In this document: one piece after another, positions 35,693 to 45,169 of the stretch | Layout of the letters: every line of letters begins with the position of its first letter | Numbering within the stretch: position 1 is the stretch's first letter | Source: Prosthecodimorpha staleyi | Lineage (GTDB): Bacteria; Pseudomonadota; Alphaproteobacteria; Rhizobiales; Ancalomicrobiaceae | Direction of reading: 5' to 3' | DNA length: 64,000 nucleotides | Assembly: GCF_018729455.1 (NCBI RefSeq) | Contig: NZ_JAHHZF010000015.1 | Coordinates: forward strand, 124,001 to 188,000 | Made by a program: the position numbers and the translations under genes | The notes under the pieces: model-generated | The model's input: only the letters and a program-made list of their open reading frames with translations | Told to the model about the DNA's origin: nothing | Databases searched by the model: none

Positions 35693-37207
35693 ATGAACAT
35701 TGCGGGATGGCTCGCCGGCGCGGGACGCTCCGATCCGTCGCTGCCGGCGGTCGGCCACGGCACGCGTGCGGTGGCGACCTACGGGCAGCTGGCCGAGGCA
35801 ACGGCGCGGCTGGCCGGCGGCCTCAACGGGCTCGGCGTCCGGCCGGGCGACCGCGTCGCGATCATCGCCAAGAACGAGCCCGACTATGTCGCCGCCCTGC
35901 ACGCCGTCTGGTGGGCCGGTGCGGCCGCCGTCCCGGTCAATGCCAAGCTGCACCCGCACGAATTCGCCTATGCACTGGAGAATTCCGGCGCCGCGGTCGC
36001 CTTCGTGTCGGCAAGCCTGGAAGGCGCGGTCGCCGCGACCGCGCCGGCGGGGCTGAAGCACCTCGTTCCGCTCGGCGGCGCCCTGCATGCCCGCCTTGGT
36101 GCTTCCGAACCGCTCGACCTCGTCGAACGGGCCGACGATGCGCTCGCCTGGCTCTTCTATACCAGCGGCACCACCGGCCGGCCGAAGGGCGCGATGCTGT
36201 CGCACGGCAATCTCTCGGCCATGACGCATGCCTATCTGGCCGAGGTCGACCCGACCGCGCCGGGCGACCGCCTGCTCCATGCCGCGCCGATGAGCCATGG
36301 CTCCGGCCTCTACATGATGGCCCATGTCGTGCGGCGCGCCGTCAACGTGGTTCCCGAATCGGGCGGCTTCGAGCCCGACGAACTCTACGCGCTCGCCGCC
36401 CACTGGCGCCGCGTCTCGCTGTTCGCAGCCCCGACCATGGTCAAGCGCATGGTCGGCGGGCTCGGGTCCGGCGACCCGACCGCACTGCGCACCGTCGTCT
36501 ATGGCGGCGGGCCGATGTATGCCGCCGACGCGGTCGAGGCGCTGGACGCGCTCGGGCCGTGCCTCGCTCAGATCTACGGCCAGGGCGAGACGCCGATGAC
36601 CATCTCGACGCTGCGGCGCGACATGGTCGCCGACCGGGACCACCCGGACTGGCTGGCGCGGCTGGCGAGCGTCGGGCAGCCCTTCGGCATCGTCGAGGTC
36701 CGCGTCGCCGATGCGGCGGACATCCCGCTGCCGGTGGGCGAGACCGGCGAGGTGCTGGTGCGCGGCCCGACGGTGATGTCCGGCTACTGGGACAATCCGG
36801 ACGCATCGATGAGGACGCTCGCCGGCGGCTGGCTGCATACCGGCGACCAGGGCGCCTTCGCGGCCGACGGCCTCCTGACGCTGAAGGACCGCTCCAAGGA
36901 CGTGATCATATCCGGCGGCAGCAACATCTATCCGCGCGAGGTCGAGGAGGTGCTGCTGCGCCATCCCGGCCTGACCGAGGTCTCGGTGATCGGCCGCGCC
37001 GATCCCGAATGGGGCGAGATCGTCGTCGCCTATGCGGTGGGGGCGGCAACCCCGGAGGCGCTCGACGCGCTCTGCCTCGACCACATTGCCCGCTTCAAGC
37101 GGCCGAAGCACTATGTCTTCGTCGAGGCCCTGCCGAAGAACAACTACGGCAAGATCCTGAAGACCGACCTGCGCGCCCTCGACCGGAAGATGTCGGATCC
37201 GCAATGA
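35693..37207 (+). CDS. Acyl-CoA synthetase (AMP-forming), ANL superfamily
   Basis: The 504-residue adenylating enzyme has the P-loop-like motif LFYTSGTTGRPKGAML (about residue 155), the second core motif QIYGQGETP, the aspartate motif WLHTGDQGAFAADG, and the C-terminal hinge plus catalytic lysine segments DRSKDVIISGGSNIYPREVE and LPKNNYGKILKTDL. It activates a carboxylic acid to its CoA ester. In this operon it may handle the acid released from the HyuAB product. The exact acid is unknown. The ATG follows GGGAGGGCTCGGGCG. Confidence 0.9.
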   Translation: MNIAGWLAGAGRSDPSLPAVGHGTRAVATYGQLAEATARLAGGLNGLGVRPGDRVAIIAKNEPDYVAALHAVWWAGAAAVPVNAKLHPHEFAYALENSGAAVAFVSASLEGAVAATAPAGLKHLVPLGGALHARLGASEPLDLVERADDALAWLFYTSGTTGRPKGAMLSHGNLSAMTHAYLAEVDPTAPGDRLLHAAPMSHGSGLYMMAHVVRRAVNVVPESGGFEPDELYALAAHWRRVSLFAAPTMVKRMVGGLGSGDPTALRTVVYGGGPMYAADAVEALDALGPCLAQIYGQGETPMTISTLRRDMVADRDHPDWLARLASVGQPFGIVEVRVADAADIPLPVGETGEVLVRGPTVMSGYWDNPDASMRTLAGGWLHTGDQGAFAADGLLTLKDRSKDVIISGGSNIYPREVEEVLLRHPGLTEVSVIGRADPEWGEIVVAYAVGAATPEALDALCLDHIARFKRPKHYVFVEALPKNNYGKILKTDLRALDRKMSDPQ

Positions 37208-37341
37208 AACGCACCCCCGTGTCGCCACGCGAGAGGCGCGTTCGACATATTCTGTAGATTGAAATTTAAAGGTATGGCGTTAGCCTGAGCCCGGGATAGG
37301 AACTGCTGCGATTCGTACAGGTTCCCGCTCAGGGCAAAGCC

Positions 37342-38607
37342 ATGGTCGAAACCGATGTGCCCGGCGGCCAATCGCCGACCCTCACCGACGGCATTCTGGC
37401 GGCTGTTGATCCGACCCGGGCGTGCGACAGCATCCAGCGCGTCCTGAATGCGATCCGCTGCCATCTGGGAATGAATGTCGGTTTTCTGACCGAATTCATC
37501 GGTCCCAATCGCGTCTTCCGCTATGTCGACACCGACACGGTCTCGCTGCCACTCAAGGCCGGGCAGAGCCTCCCCCTGGAGCAGGGTTACTGCCTGAAGG
37601 TCGTCCAGGGTCGCCTGCCCACCCTGATCCCCGACACCCAGGACGAACCGGCCGCCCTGGCAATCCCGGAAACCGGCACGATTCCGATCGGGTCCCATCT
37701 GAGCGTGCCGATCCGGCTGCGCGACGGCACCGTCTACGGCACCTTCTGCTGCTTCAGCTTCGAGCCGCGGCCGTCTCTGAACGAACGCGACCTGGCCTTC
37801 TTCGCGACCATCGCGGACCTGGTGGCGAACCAGATCGACGAGCAGATCGCCGCCGCGCGCAGTCAGCGCGCCACGGCCGATGCCATCCAGGCCGTAATTG
37901 CTGAGGGCGGCCTCGACACCATGTTCCAGCCGATCCACCGTCTGGAAGACCGCTCGATCGCCGCCATCGAATGCCTGACGCGCTTTCCGGGCGCGCCGAC
38001 CCGGCCGGTCGCCGAATGGTTCCACGATGCCGTCCAGGCCGGGTGCGGGCTGGAGCTCGAATTCGCAGCGCTGGATTCGGCGGTTTCGAAACTGAAGGCG
38101 CTGGACGGCCCGATCACCGCATCGCTCAACATGTCGCCGCGCGCCCTGCTGGCGCGCGATCTCGCGCCGATCCTGGACGGGCTCGACCTCGCCCGCATCG
38201 TCGTCGAGATCACCGAGCACGAACAGGTCTTCGACTATCCGCGCCTCAACCAGGTGCTGGACGGCCTGCGCGCCCGCGGCCTCCGGCTGGCGATCGACGA
38301 TGCCGGCGCCGGCTATTCGAGCCTGCGCCACATCCTTCTGCTCCGGCCGGACATCATCAAGCTCGACCTCAGCCTGGTGCGCGGCATCGACGGCGACCCG
38401 GACCGGCAGTCGCTGGCCGCCGCCTTGACGCAGTATTGCCGCCGCTCCGGGATCGCCATCGTGGCAGAGGGCATCGAGACCGAGGCGGAACTCGCCACCC
38501 TGCGCGCCATGGAGATCGGCTTCGGCCAGGGCTATCTGATGAGCCGCCCCGGCCCGATCGCCCCATGGTTCCAGGCCTTCCGCGCAGCCGCGACCCCGAC
38601 TTTGTAG
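37342..38607 (+). CDS. GAF-EAL cyclic-di-GMP phosphodiesterase
   Basis: The 421-residue soluble protein has an N-terminal GAF sensor (about residues 20-165; VGFLTEFIGPNRVFRYV, GSHLSVPIRLRDGTVYGTFCC) and a C-terminal EAL domain (about 185-415). Catalytic features look largely intact: IECLTRF for the ExLxR motif, NMSPRAL for the asparagine motif, VEITEHE, AIDDAGAGYSSL, KLDLSLV and AEGIETEAE. It should hydrolyse c-di-GMP under control of a GAF ligand. It has no GGDEF domain. Its stop codon lies inside a 15-bp tandem repeat. Confidence 0.9.
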   Translation: MVETDVPGGQSPTLTDGILAAVDPTRACDSIQRVLNAIRCHLGMNVGFLTEFIGPNRVFRYVDTDTVSLPLKAGQSLPLEQGYCLKVVQGRLPTLIPDTQDEPAALAIPETGTIPIGSHLSVPIRLRDGTVYGTFCCFSFEPRPSLNERDLAFFATIADLVANQIDEQIAAARSQRATADAIQAVIAEGGLDTMFQPIHRLEDRSIAAIECLTRFPGAPTRPVAEWFHDAVQAGCGLELEFAALDSAVSKLKALDGPITASLNMSPRALLARDLAPILDGLDLARIVVEITEHEQVFDYPRLNQVLDGLRARGLRLAIDDAGAGYSSLRHILLLRPDIIKLDLSLVRGIDGDPDRQSLAAALTQYCRRSGIAIVAEGIETEAELATLRAMEIGFGQGYLMSRPGPIAPWFQAFRAAATPTL

Positions 38608-38640
38608 CGCCCGACTTTGTAGCGGCCAACTTTGTAGCGG
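38596..38640 (+). repeat. Three tandem copies of a 15-bp repeat at the end of the GAF-EAL gene
   Basis: The unit CCGACTTTGTAGCG(C/G) occurs three times head to tail; the third copy has one further change (CCAAC). The first copy carries the last sense codons and TAG stop of the GAF-EAL gene. The unit is a multiple of three, so each copy repeats the in-frame ACT-TTG-TAG ending. It lies in the convergent gap before the EVE-domain gene. Confidence 0.93.
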
Positions 38641-38647
38641 CCGACCC

Positions 38648-39100
38648 TCAAGCCGGAACGGCCAGCGCGGCCGCGATCGCCGGTTCGGCCGCCGCCATCG
38701 CGGCCGCGATTACGTCCATGTCGGTCTCGGTGATCTCGAACAGGCCGAAGCGCAGGCGGTAGCCCCAGTTGCCGTCGGCCGCGAAGGCGAGGACCGGCAG
38801 GAGCGGCCGGATCGGCGTCTCCCGCGCCGGCCACCAGGCGACATCGCGCCGGAACGGCACGAAGCCGCCGCCCATGTCGAAGCGGTAGGGCGCGCCCGGC
38901 ACGACCCGCCCGATCGCCGTGAAGGCCTGCAGCCGGTCGCGGCCGCCGAAGGTCTCGGTCGGCGAATAGTAGACGACCCGGTCGCCCGGATCGATGCGCC
39001 GGAGCGGGCCGCCCTTGCCGTGGCAGACCTGCATGAAGCCGTCCGCCCGTCCCCGGCGGACATGCTCGGCCGAGGCGACCGCGACGAAGGCCCGGCTCAT
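38648..39100 (-). CDS. EVE-domain protein (UPF0310 family)
   Basis: The 150-residue protein is a single EVE domain, a PUA-like fold that binds modified bases in DNA or RNA. Recognisable segments are [39 protein letters not shown] and [12 protein letters not shown] proteins are often linked to defence or RNA modification, but this one stands with a VOC protein. The ATG overlaps the end of the upstream VOC gene by four bases (39097-39100). Confidence 0.9.
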   Translation of the reverse strand: MSRAFVAVASAEHVRRGRADGFMQVCHGKGGPLRRIDPGDRVVYYSPTETFGGRDRLQAFTAIGRVVPGAPYRFDMGGGFVPFRRDVAWWPARETPIRPLLPVLAFAADGNWGYRLRFGLFEITETDMDVIAAAMAAAEPAIAAALAVPA

Positions 39101-39468
39101 GCCTCACCCATCGCCATCACCCGCACGCGGTGGCCGTCCGGATCGAGGGCGACGAAGGTGCGGCCGAAATCCATCTGGGTCGGCGTCTGGGCGATGGCCA
39201 GCCCGCGCCCGCTCCAGTCGGCATGCAGCGCGTCGACCTCGGCGAAGCTGCCGACCGCCAACGCGACCTCGGCCCCGCCGCCTGTTGCGGTCGCAGCCGG
39301 CTCAACTGTGTGGCGCGACCAGAGGCCGAGCATCACGCCCTCCCGAAGCGGCAGCATGGCGAAGGTCGGCGAGACCTCGACCGGCGGCCGGCCGAGCAGG
39401 TCCGCATAGAATTCGGCGCTGGCCGGCGGGTTGTCGACATAGAGGATGACGAAGGTGAATTCGGCCAT
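39097..39468 (-). CDS. VOC superfamily (glyoxalase/bleomycin-resistance-like) protein
   Basis: The 123-residue protein has two beta-alpha-beta-beta-beta modules: [23 protein letters not shown] at the start and [15 protein letters not shown] at the end. VOC proteins are small metal-dependent lyases, dioxygenases or drug-binding proteins. The substrate cannot be told from sequence. It is transcribed with the EVE gene. Confidence 0.87.
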   Translation of the reverse strand: MAEFTFVILYVDNPPASAEFYADLLGRPPVEVSPTFAMLPLREGVMLGLWSRHTVEPAATATGGGAEVALAVGSFAEVDALHADWSGRGLAIAQTPTQMDFGRTFVALDPDGHRVRVMAMGEA

Positions 39469-39617
39469 GACGGCTCTCCCGGTGTTGGTGTAACCGGGGC
39501 GGATCTAGGCGATCGGATTGTCAGGAGATGTCAGGAGCGAGTCCGGCCGGCCGGCGCGCATGCCGATGCCGCACTGCACAATCGATCGGCCTGCCGCTTG
39601 TCTGTGCAGGGGGCCGA

Positions 39618-39646
39618 TTGACACGTTTCCCGACGTTTGATCAGAT
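39618..39646 (+). promoter_or_regulatory. Candidate promoter of preT-preA
   Basis: A perfect TTGACA (39618-39623) is followed after 17 bases by TCAGAT (39641-39646), which is a weak -10 (three of six). The putative -10 falls inside the RutR-like palindrome, so a bound repressor would block polymerase. Confidence 0.45.
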
Positions 39647-39652
39647 GGTCAA
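39637..39652 (+). promoter_or_regulatory. RutR-type operator upstream of preT
   Basis: TTGATCAGATGGTCAA matches the RutR/TetR-family consensus TTGACCANNTGGTCAA with a single mismatch. RutR senses uracil/thymine in proteobacteria and controls pyrimidine use. The site overlaps a candidate promoter about 105 bases before preT, the first gene of a pyrimidine reduction operon, so function and context agree. Confidence 0.75.
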
Positions 39653-39661
39653 ATATTGGAA

Positions 39662-39717
39662 CTGGAACGGTTCCAGACCGGTAAATCGGTCGCAGACCAT
39701 CAAAGCGGTCGCAGACC
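39662..39717 (+). repeat. Palindrome and direct repeats in the preT leader
   Basis: Just after the RutR-like site lies a perfect inverted repeat CTGGAAC-G-GTTCCAG (39662-39676). Two copies of CGGTCGCAGACC (39687-39698 and 39706-39717) follow, 19 bases apart. These could be sites for a second regulator or a structured 5' leader. No known consensus is recognised. Confidence 0.6.
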
Positions 39718-39753
39718 GCCAATACGGCCCCCGGGCGGGTGGGAGGACCTCGG

Positions 39754-41106
39754 ATGAGCGCATTGCCGGACATCAGGAGCGGGCGCCTGACGCCCGAGGA
39801 GCTGGCGGAGAATTTCGCCGATCTGCATCACCCGCTCGACCGGTTCGAGGCGCGCGTGGCGGCCGAGCGCTGCCTGTTCTGCTACGAGGCGCCCTGCGTC
39901 ACGGCCTGCCCGACCTCGATCGACATCCCCCTGTTCGTGCGCCAGATCGCCACCGGCAATCCGCTCGGCGCGGCGCGGACCATTCTGGATTCCAACATCA
40001 TGGGCGGCATGTGCGCCCGGGTCTGCCCGACCGAGACCTTGTGCGAGGAGGCCTGCGTGCGCGAGGCGGCCGAGGGCAAGCCGGTCGAGATCGGCCTGTT
40101 GCAGCGCTTCGCCACCGACAGCCTGTTCGCGACCGGCCGCCAGCTGTTCCGCCGCGGCGCCCCGACCGGCCGGCATGTCGCCGTGGTCGGCGCCGGCCCG
40201 GCCGGGCTCGCCTGCGCGCATCGGCTGGCCGTGCTCGGCCATGAGGTCACCGTCTACGAGGCGCGCGACAAGGCCGGCGGGCTCAACGAATATGGCATCG
40301 CCGCCTACAAGGCGACCGACGGCTTCGCGGCCGCCGAGGTCGACTACATCCTCGGCGTCGGCGGCATCACGGTGGAGACCGGCAAGCGGCTCGGCCGCGA
40401 CTTCACGCTCGCCGAACTGACCGACCGCTTCGACGCCGTCTTCCTCGGCCTCGGCCTCGGCGGCGTCAACGCGCTCGGCCTCGGCGACGACATCGCCGGC
40501 GTCGAGGATGCGGTCGCCACCATCGCTGAACTGCGCCAGACTGAAGACCTCTCGACCCTGCCGATCGGCCGCCGGGTGGTGGTGATCGGCGGCGGCATGA
40601 CGGCGATCGACATCGCCTCGCAGGCCAAGCGCCTGGGTGCCGAGGAGGTGACCATCGTCTACCGGCGCGGCACTGATCAGATGAATGCCAGCGACTACGA
40701 GCAGATGGTGGCGCAGACCGACGGCGTTCTGATCCGCCACTGGCTGCGGCCGGCCCGCCTGCTGGCGACCGACGGCCGGCTCGCCGGGATCGTCTTCGAC
40801 TATGTGGAAGAGCGCGACGGCCGGCTCGTCGGCACCGGCGAGAGCCTGGAGATCGCCTGCGACCAGCTGTTCCGGGCCATCGGCCAGACCTTCCTGGCCG
40901 GCGATCTCGGCGCCGGCCTGATCGCCATGGAGGGCGGCCGGATCAAGGTCGATACCGAGCGGCGGACCTCACTCGGCGCGGTCTGGGCGGGCGGCGATTG
41001 CGTCGCCGGCGGCGAGGACCTGACCGTGGCGGCGGTGGAAGACGGCAAGCAGGCGGCGATCGCGATCGATCGCGCGCTGCGGGCCGGCATGGCGCGCGTG
41101 GCGTGA
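39754..41106 (+). CDS. preT: NAD-dependent dihydropyrimidine dehydrogenase subunit PreT
   Basis: PreT is the flavin/FeS subunit that takes electrons from NADH and passes them to PreA. The 450-residue protein has cysteine-rich cluster motifs near the N terminus (RCLFCYEAPCVTACP and GGMCARVCPTETLCEEAC), an FAD-binding Rossmann site VAVVGAGPAGLACAHRLA, an NAD(P) site VVVIGGGMTAIDIA and a C-terminal VWAGGDCVAGGEDLTVAAVEDGK. It resembles the small subunit of glutamate synthase. The start follows GGGAGGACCTCGG. It precedes preA by 15 bases. Confidence 0.94.
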   Translation: MSALPDIRSGRLTPEELAENFADLHHPLDRFEARVAAERCLFCYEAPCVTACPTSIDIPLFVRQIATGNPLGAARTILDSNIMGGMCARVCPTETLCEEACVREAAEGKPVEIGLLQRFATDSLFATGRQLFRRGAPTGRHVAVVGAGPAGLACAHRLAVLGHEVTVYEARDKAGGLNEYGIAAYKATDGFAAAEVDYILGVGGITVETGKRLGRDFTLAELTDRFDAVFLGLGLGGVNALGLGDDIAGVEDAVATIAELRQTEDLSTLPIGRRVVVIGGGMTAIDIASQAKRLGAEEVTIVYRRGTDQMNASDYEQMVAQTDGVLIRHWLRPARLLATDGRLAGIVFDYVEERDGRLVGTGESLEIACDQLFRAIGQTFLAGDLGAGLIAMEGGRIKVDTERRTSLGAVWAGGDCVAGGEDLTVAAVEDGKQAAIAIDRALRAGMARVA

Positions 41107-41121
41107 GCGAGGGAGGAGACC

Positions 41122-42456
41122 ATGGCTGATCTCAGTGTCCGCTTCTGCGGCGTCAAGTCGCCCAATCCGTTCTGGCTCGCCTCCGCGCCGCCGACCGACA
41201 AGGCCTACAACGTCGTCCGCGCCTACAAGGCCGGCTGGGGCGGCGTCGTCTGGAAGACGCTCGGCGAGGACGGGCCGCCGATCGTCAACGTCTCGGGTCC
41301 GCGCTACGGCGCGATCCATTCGCAGGACCGGCGCGTCTTCGGCTTCAACAATATCGAGCTGATCACCGACCGGCCGCTCGAGGTGAACCTGCGCGAGATC
41401 AAGGAGGTCAAGCGCGACTGGCCGGATCGCGCGCTGATCGTCTCGCTGATGGTCCCGTGCACGGAGGAGAGCTGGAAGGCGATCCTGAAGCGGGTCGAGG
41501 AGACCGAGGCCGACGGCATCGAGCTCAATTTCGGCTGCCCGCATGGCATGTCGGAGCGCGGCATGGGGGCGGCGGTCGGGCAGGTGCCCGAATATGTCGA
41601 GATGGTCACGCGCTGGTGCAAGCAGCACAGCCGGATGCCGGTGATCGTCAAGCTGACGCCGAACATCTCCGACATCCGCAAGCCGGCCGAAGCCGCCAAG
41701 CGCGGCGGGGCGGACGCGGTGTCGCTGATCAACACCATCAACTCGGTGATGGGCGTCGATCTCGACACCCTGACGCCCTGGCCGTCGACCGACGGCATGG
41801 CCACCCATGGCGGCTATTGCGGCCCGGCTGTGAAGCCAATCGCGATGAACATGGTCAGCGAGATCGCCCGCAACCCGGAGACCCACGGCCTGCCCATTTC
41901 GGCCATCGGCGGCATCGAGACCTGGAAGGATGCGGCCGAGTTCATGACGCTCGGCGCCGGCACCGTGCAGGTCTGCACCGCCGCCATGACCTACGGCTTC
42001 AAGATCGTCCAGGAGATGATCACCGGCCTGTCCGACTGGATGGATGCGAAGGGCTACAGCTCGGTCGACGACTTCGTCGGCGCGGCCGTGCCGAAACTGA
42101 CCGACTGGCAGCATCTCAATCTCGACTATGCCGTCAAGGCGAAGATCGACCAGGATCTATGCATCCAGTGCGGTCGCTGCCATATCGCCTGCGAGGATAC
42201 CTCGCACCAGGCGATCATGAAGGAGAAGGACGGCCAGCGGCATTTCGAGGTGATGGAAGAGGAATGCGTCGGCTGCAATCTCTGCGCTGTCGTCTGCCCG
42301 GTCGACCAGTGCATCACGATGGAACCGCTCCAGGCCGGCGCGATCGACAAGCGCACCGGATTGCCGGTCGGCGGGCACCGCACCTGGCTCGAACATCCCA
42401 ACAATCCGATGGCCCGGAACCCGCGCGGGCCGGCCGTGCTTGAACCGGCCGAGTGA
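41122..42456 (+). CDS. preA: NAD-dependent dihydropyrimidine dehydrogenase subunit PreA
   Basis: PreA reduces uracil and thymine to the dihydro forms, the first step of reductive pyrimidine breakdown. The 444-residue protein has an FMN TIM barrel (residues 1 to about 330; FWLASAPPTDKAYNV, GIELNFGCPHGMSERGMGAAVGQ with the catalytic Cys loop, SAIGGIETWKDAAEF). A two-[4Fe-4S] ferredoxin domain follows (CIQCGRCHIAC and CVGCNLCAVVC). It is co-transcribed with preT. Confidence 0.96.
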   Translation: MADLSVRFCGVKSPNPFWLASAPPTDKAYNVVRAYKAGWGGVVWKTLGEDGPPIVNVSGPRYGAIHSQDRRVFGFNNIELITDRPLEVNLREIKEVKRDWPDRALIVSLMVPCTEESWKAILKRVEETEADGIELNFGCPHGMSERGMGAAVGQVPEYVEMVTRWCKQHSRMPVIVKLTPNISDIRKPAEAAKRGGADAVSLINTINSVMGVDLDTLTPWPSTDGMATHGGYCGPAVKPIAMNMVSEIARNPETHGLPISAIGGIETWKDAAEFMTLGAGTVQVCTAAMTYGFKIVQEMITGLSDWMDAKGYSSVDDFVGAAVPKLTDWQHLNLDYAVKAKIDQDLCIQCGRCHIACEDTSHQAIMKEKDGQRHFEVMEEECVGCNLCAVVCPVDQCITMEPLQAGAIDKRTGLPVGGHRTWLEHPNNPMARNPRGPAVLEPAE

Positions 42457-42543
42457 ACGGGACCGGGTGAGCGCGATCGCGCGCGAGGGTCGGGTGAGGC
42501 CGCCCCAGGGCGCGGTCGGACATCGCGATCGTCGGAACACTCA

Positions 42544-42569
42544 AGGGCGGCGGCATCGACCGCCGCCCT
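42544..42569 (+). terminator. Hairpin between preA and mmsA
   Basis: A perfect 10-bp stem (AGGGCGGCGG / CCGCCGCCCT) with a six-base loop lies in the 146-base gap after preA. No T-run follows (CTCC), so it may be a partial terminator or stability element that sets mmsA level relative to preTA. Confidence 0.5.
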
Positions 42570-42602
42570 CTCCGCAAAGAAGCCTCCTTTCGGGAAACGC
42601 CC

Positions 42603-44099
<1,497 letters not shown>

Positions 44100-44109
44100 T
44101 CGCGGATGA

Positions 44110-44128
44110 GGGGACGTTCTCCCCTTTT
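44110..44128 (+). terminator. Intrinsic terminator after mmsA
   Basis: A short hairpin (GGGGA-CGTTC-TCCCC) directly followed by TTTT begins ten bases after the mmsA stop. A longer pairing with the following GTCCCC is also possible. It fits a rho-independent terminator. Confidence 0.65.
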
Positions 44129-44307
44129 GTCCCCATGAATTCTGTTATTTGAATTTATGAGAATTGAAGGCGAACGAACGCGGAAGACCGGCAGTACACA
44201 ACGTTTCTGCCGGCCCGATGAACGGCCGGCTCAAGCCAGGTTCAGGACGCTCATGTCAGCTTCTCGTCATACGGTCGGTATCGACCCTTCAAACGAGAGA
44301 GACGCCC

Positions 44308-44559
44308 ATGACCATCCTGCGCAAGACCCTCCTGGCCCTCGTCGCCACCGCCACGATCGCTGGCGGCACCGTCGCCGCCACCGCCCCGGCCCAGGCCGGC
44401 CACAAGCATCACCATGGCGGAGTCGTGGTGAAGTTCGGCCACAATCATCATCACGGCCACTGGGGTGGCGGCTATGGCGGCTGCTTCTACAAGCCGAAGC
44501 TGATCCACACGCCCTGGGGACCGGTCTGGAAGAACAAGCTGGTCTGCCCCTGGTATTGA
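44308..44559 (+). CDS. Small exported histidine/glycine-rich protein
   Basis: The 83-residue protein has a clear signal peptide (MTILRKTLLALVATATIAGG to an APAQA cleavage site). The mature part of about 53 residues starts GHKHHHGG and includes FGHNHHHGHWGGGYGG, then two cysteines in GCFYKPK and LVCPWY. It likely binds metals (Zn, Ni, Cu or Co) in the periplasm, or coats the surface. I recognise no named family. The ATG follows GAGAGAGACGCCC. It stands alone behind the mmsA terminator. Confidence 0.75.
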   Translation: MTILRKTLLALVATATIAGGTVAATAPAQAGHKHHHGGVVVKFGHNHHHGHWGGGYGGCFYKPKLIHTPWGPVWKNKLVCPWY

Positions 44560-44591
44560 GGCGCAATCGACAGGGATGACGGCAGGCACGG

Positions 44592-44990
44592 CTACGACGT
44601 GAGGTCGAGCGTACTCTGCAACATCTCGTCCGCCACCTGCATCACCTTCAGGGCCGCCCGGTAGTCCAACCGGGCGGTCAACTGCGTGACCGCTTCGGTT
44701 GCCAGATCGATATCCGGGGCGCCGACCATGCCGCGCGGATCGGCATCCGGGGAGGTCGGATCGTAGCGCAGGGCGAAGCCGGGCCGCTGCGGTACCAGGG
44801 TCGTGGTCACGCCGCCACCCGGGACCGACTGTTGGCTGACCACCATCGGTTGATAGGCCGTCGAGGCGCCGGTGCCGTCCGGGACAGTCCCGGTCGTCGA
44901 CACGTTGGCGACGTTGGCGGCCGAGTTTTCCAGGCGGCGGACGGCCGCGTTGGCACCGGACAGGGCGATCGAGATCGCGGCGAGCGACAT
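44592..44990 (-). CDS. FlgC-like flagellar rod/hook-family protein, isolated copy
   Basis: The 132-residue protein begins MSLAAISIALSGANAAVRRLENSAANVANVSTTG, the N-terminal rod-protein motif with the conserved ANVAN. It ends LDYRAALKVMQVADEMLQSTLDL, the C-terminal coiled motif of FlgB/FlgC/FlgE proteins. The middle is short (VPDGTGAST to VPQRPGFALRYDPTSP), as in FlgC. No other flagellar gene is near. It could be a stray rod protein, or a FlgC homologue reused elsewhere. A PilZ gene lies upstream on the same strand. Confidence 0.75.
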   Translation of the reverse strand: MSLAAISIALSGANAAVRRLENSAANVANVSTTGTVPDGTGASTAYQPMVVSQQSVPGGGVTTTLVPQRPGFALRYDPTSPDADPRGMVGAPDIDLATEAVTQLTARLDYRAALKVMQVADEMLQSTLDLTS

Positions 44991-45169
44991 GGGACGGGAC
45001 TCCTTGACCCAGCGTGAGCCTGCCAGGATCGCGTTGCGGGTCCCTTGCCGAATTCGAATCAATTCGAACGAATTCAACGTCACCTTGCCGGCCGGCCGGT
45101 GAACATCCGTCGCATCGCGCCTGCCGACCTCGCGCGCCGTGCCCGGATCGACGATCCCTGCCCCGGGGA
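44991..45169 (-). promoter_or_regulatory. Upstream region of the FlgC-like gene
   Basis: This 179-base gap between the PilZ gene and the FlgC-like gene has a low-GC patch with repeated AATTCGA words (GAATTCGAATCAATTCGAACGAATTCAAC, 45050-45078), unlike the surrounding 68% GC sequence. It may be a promoter or operator with several half sites. No consensus is assigned. Confidence 0.4.
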
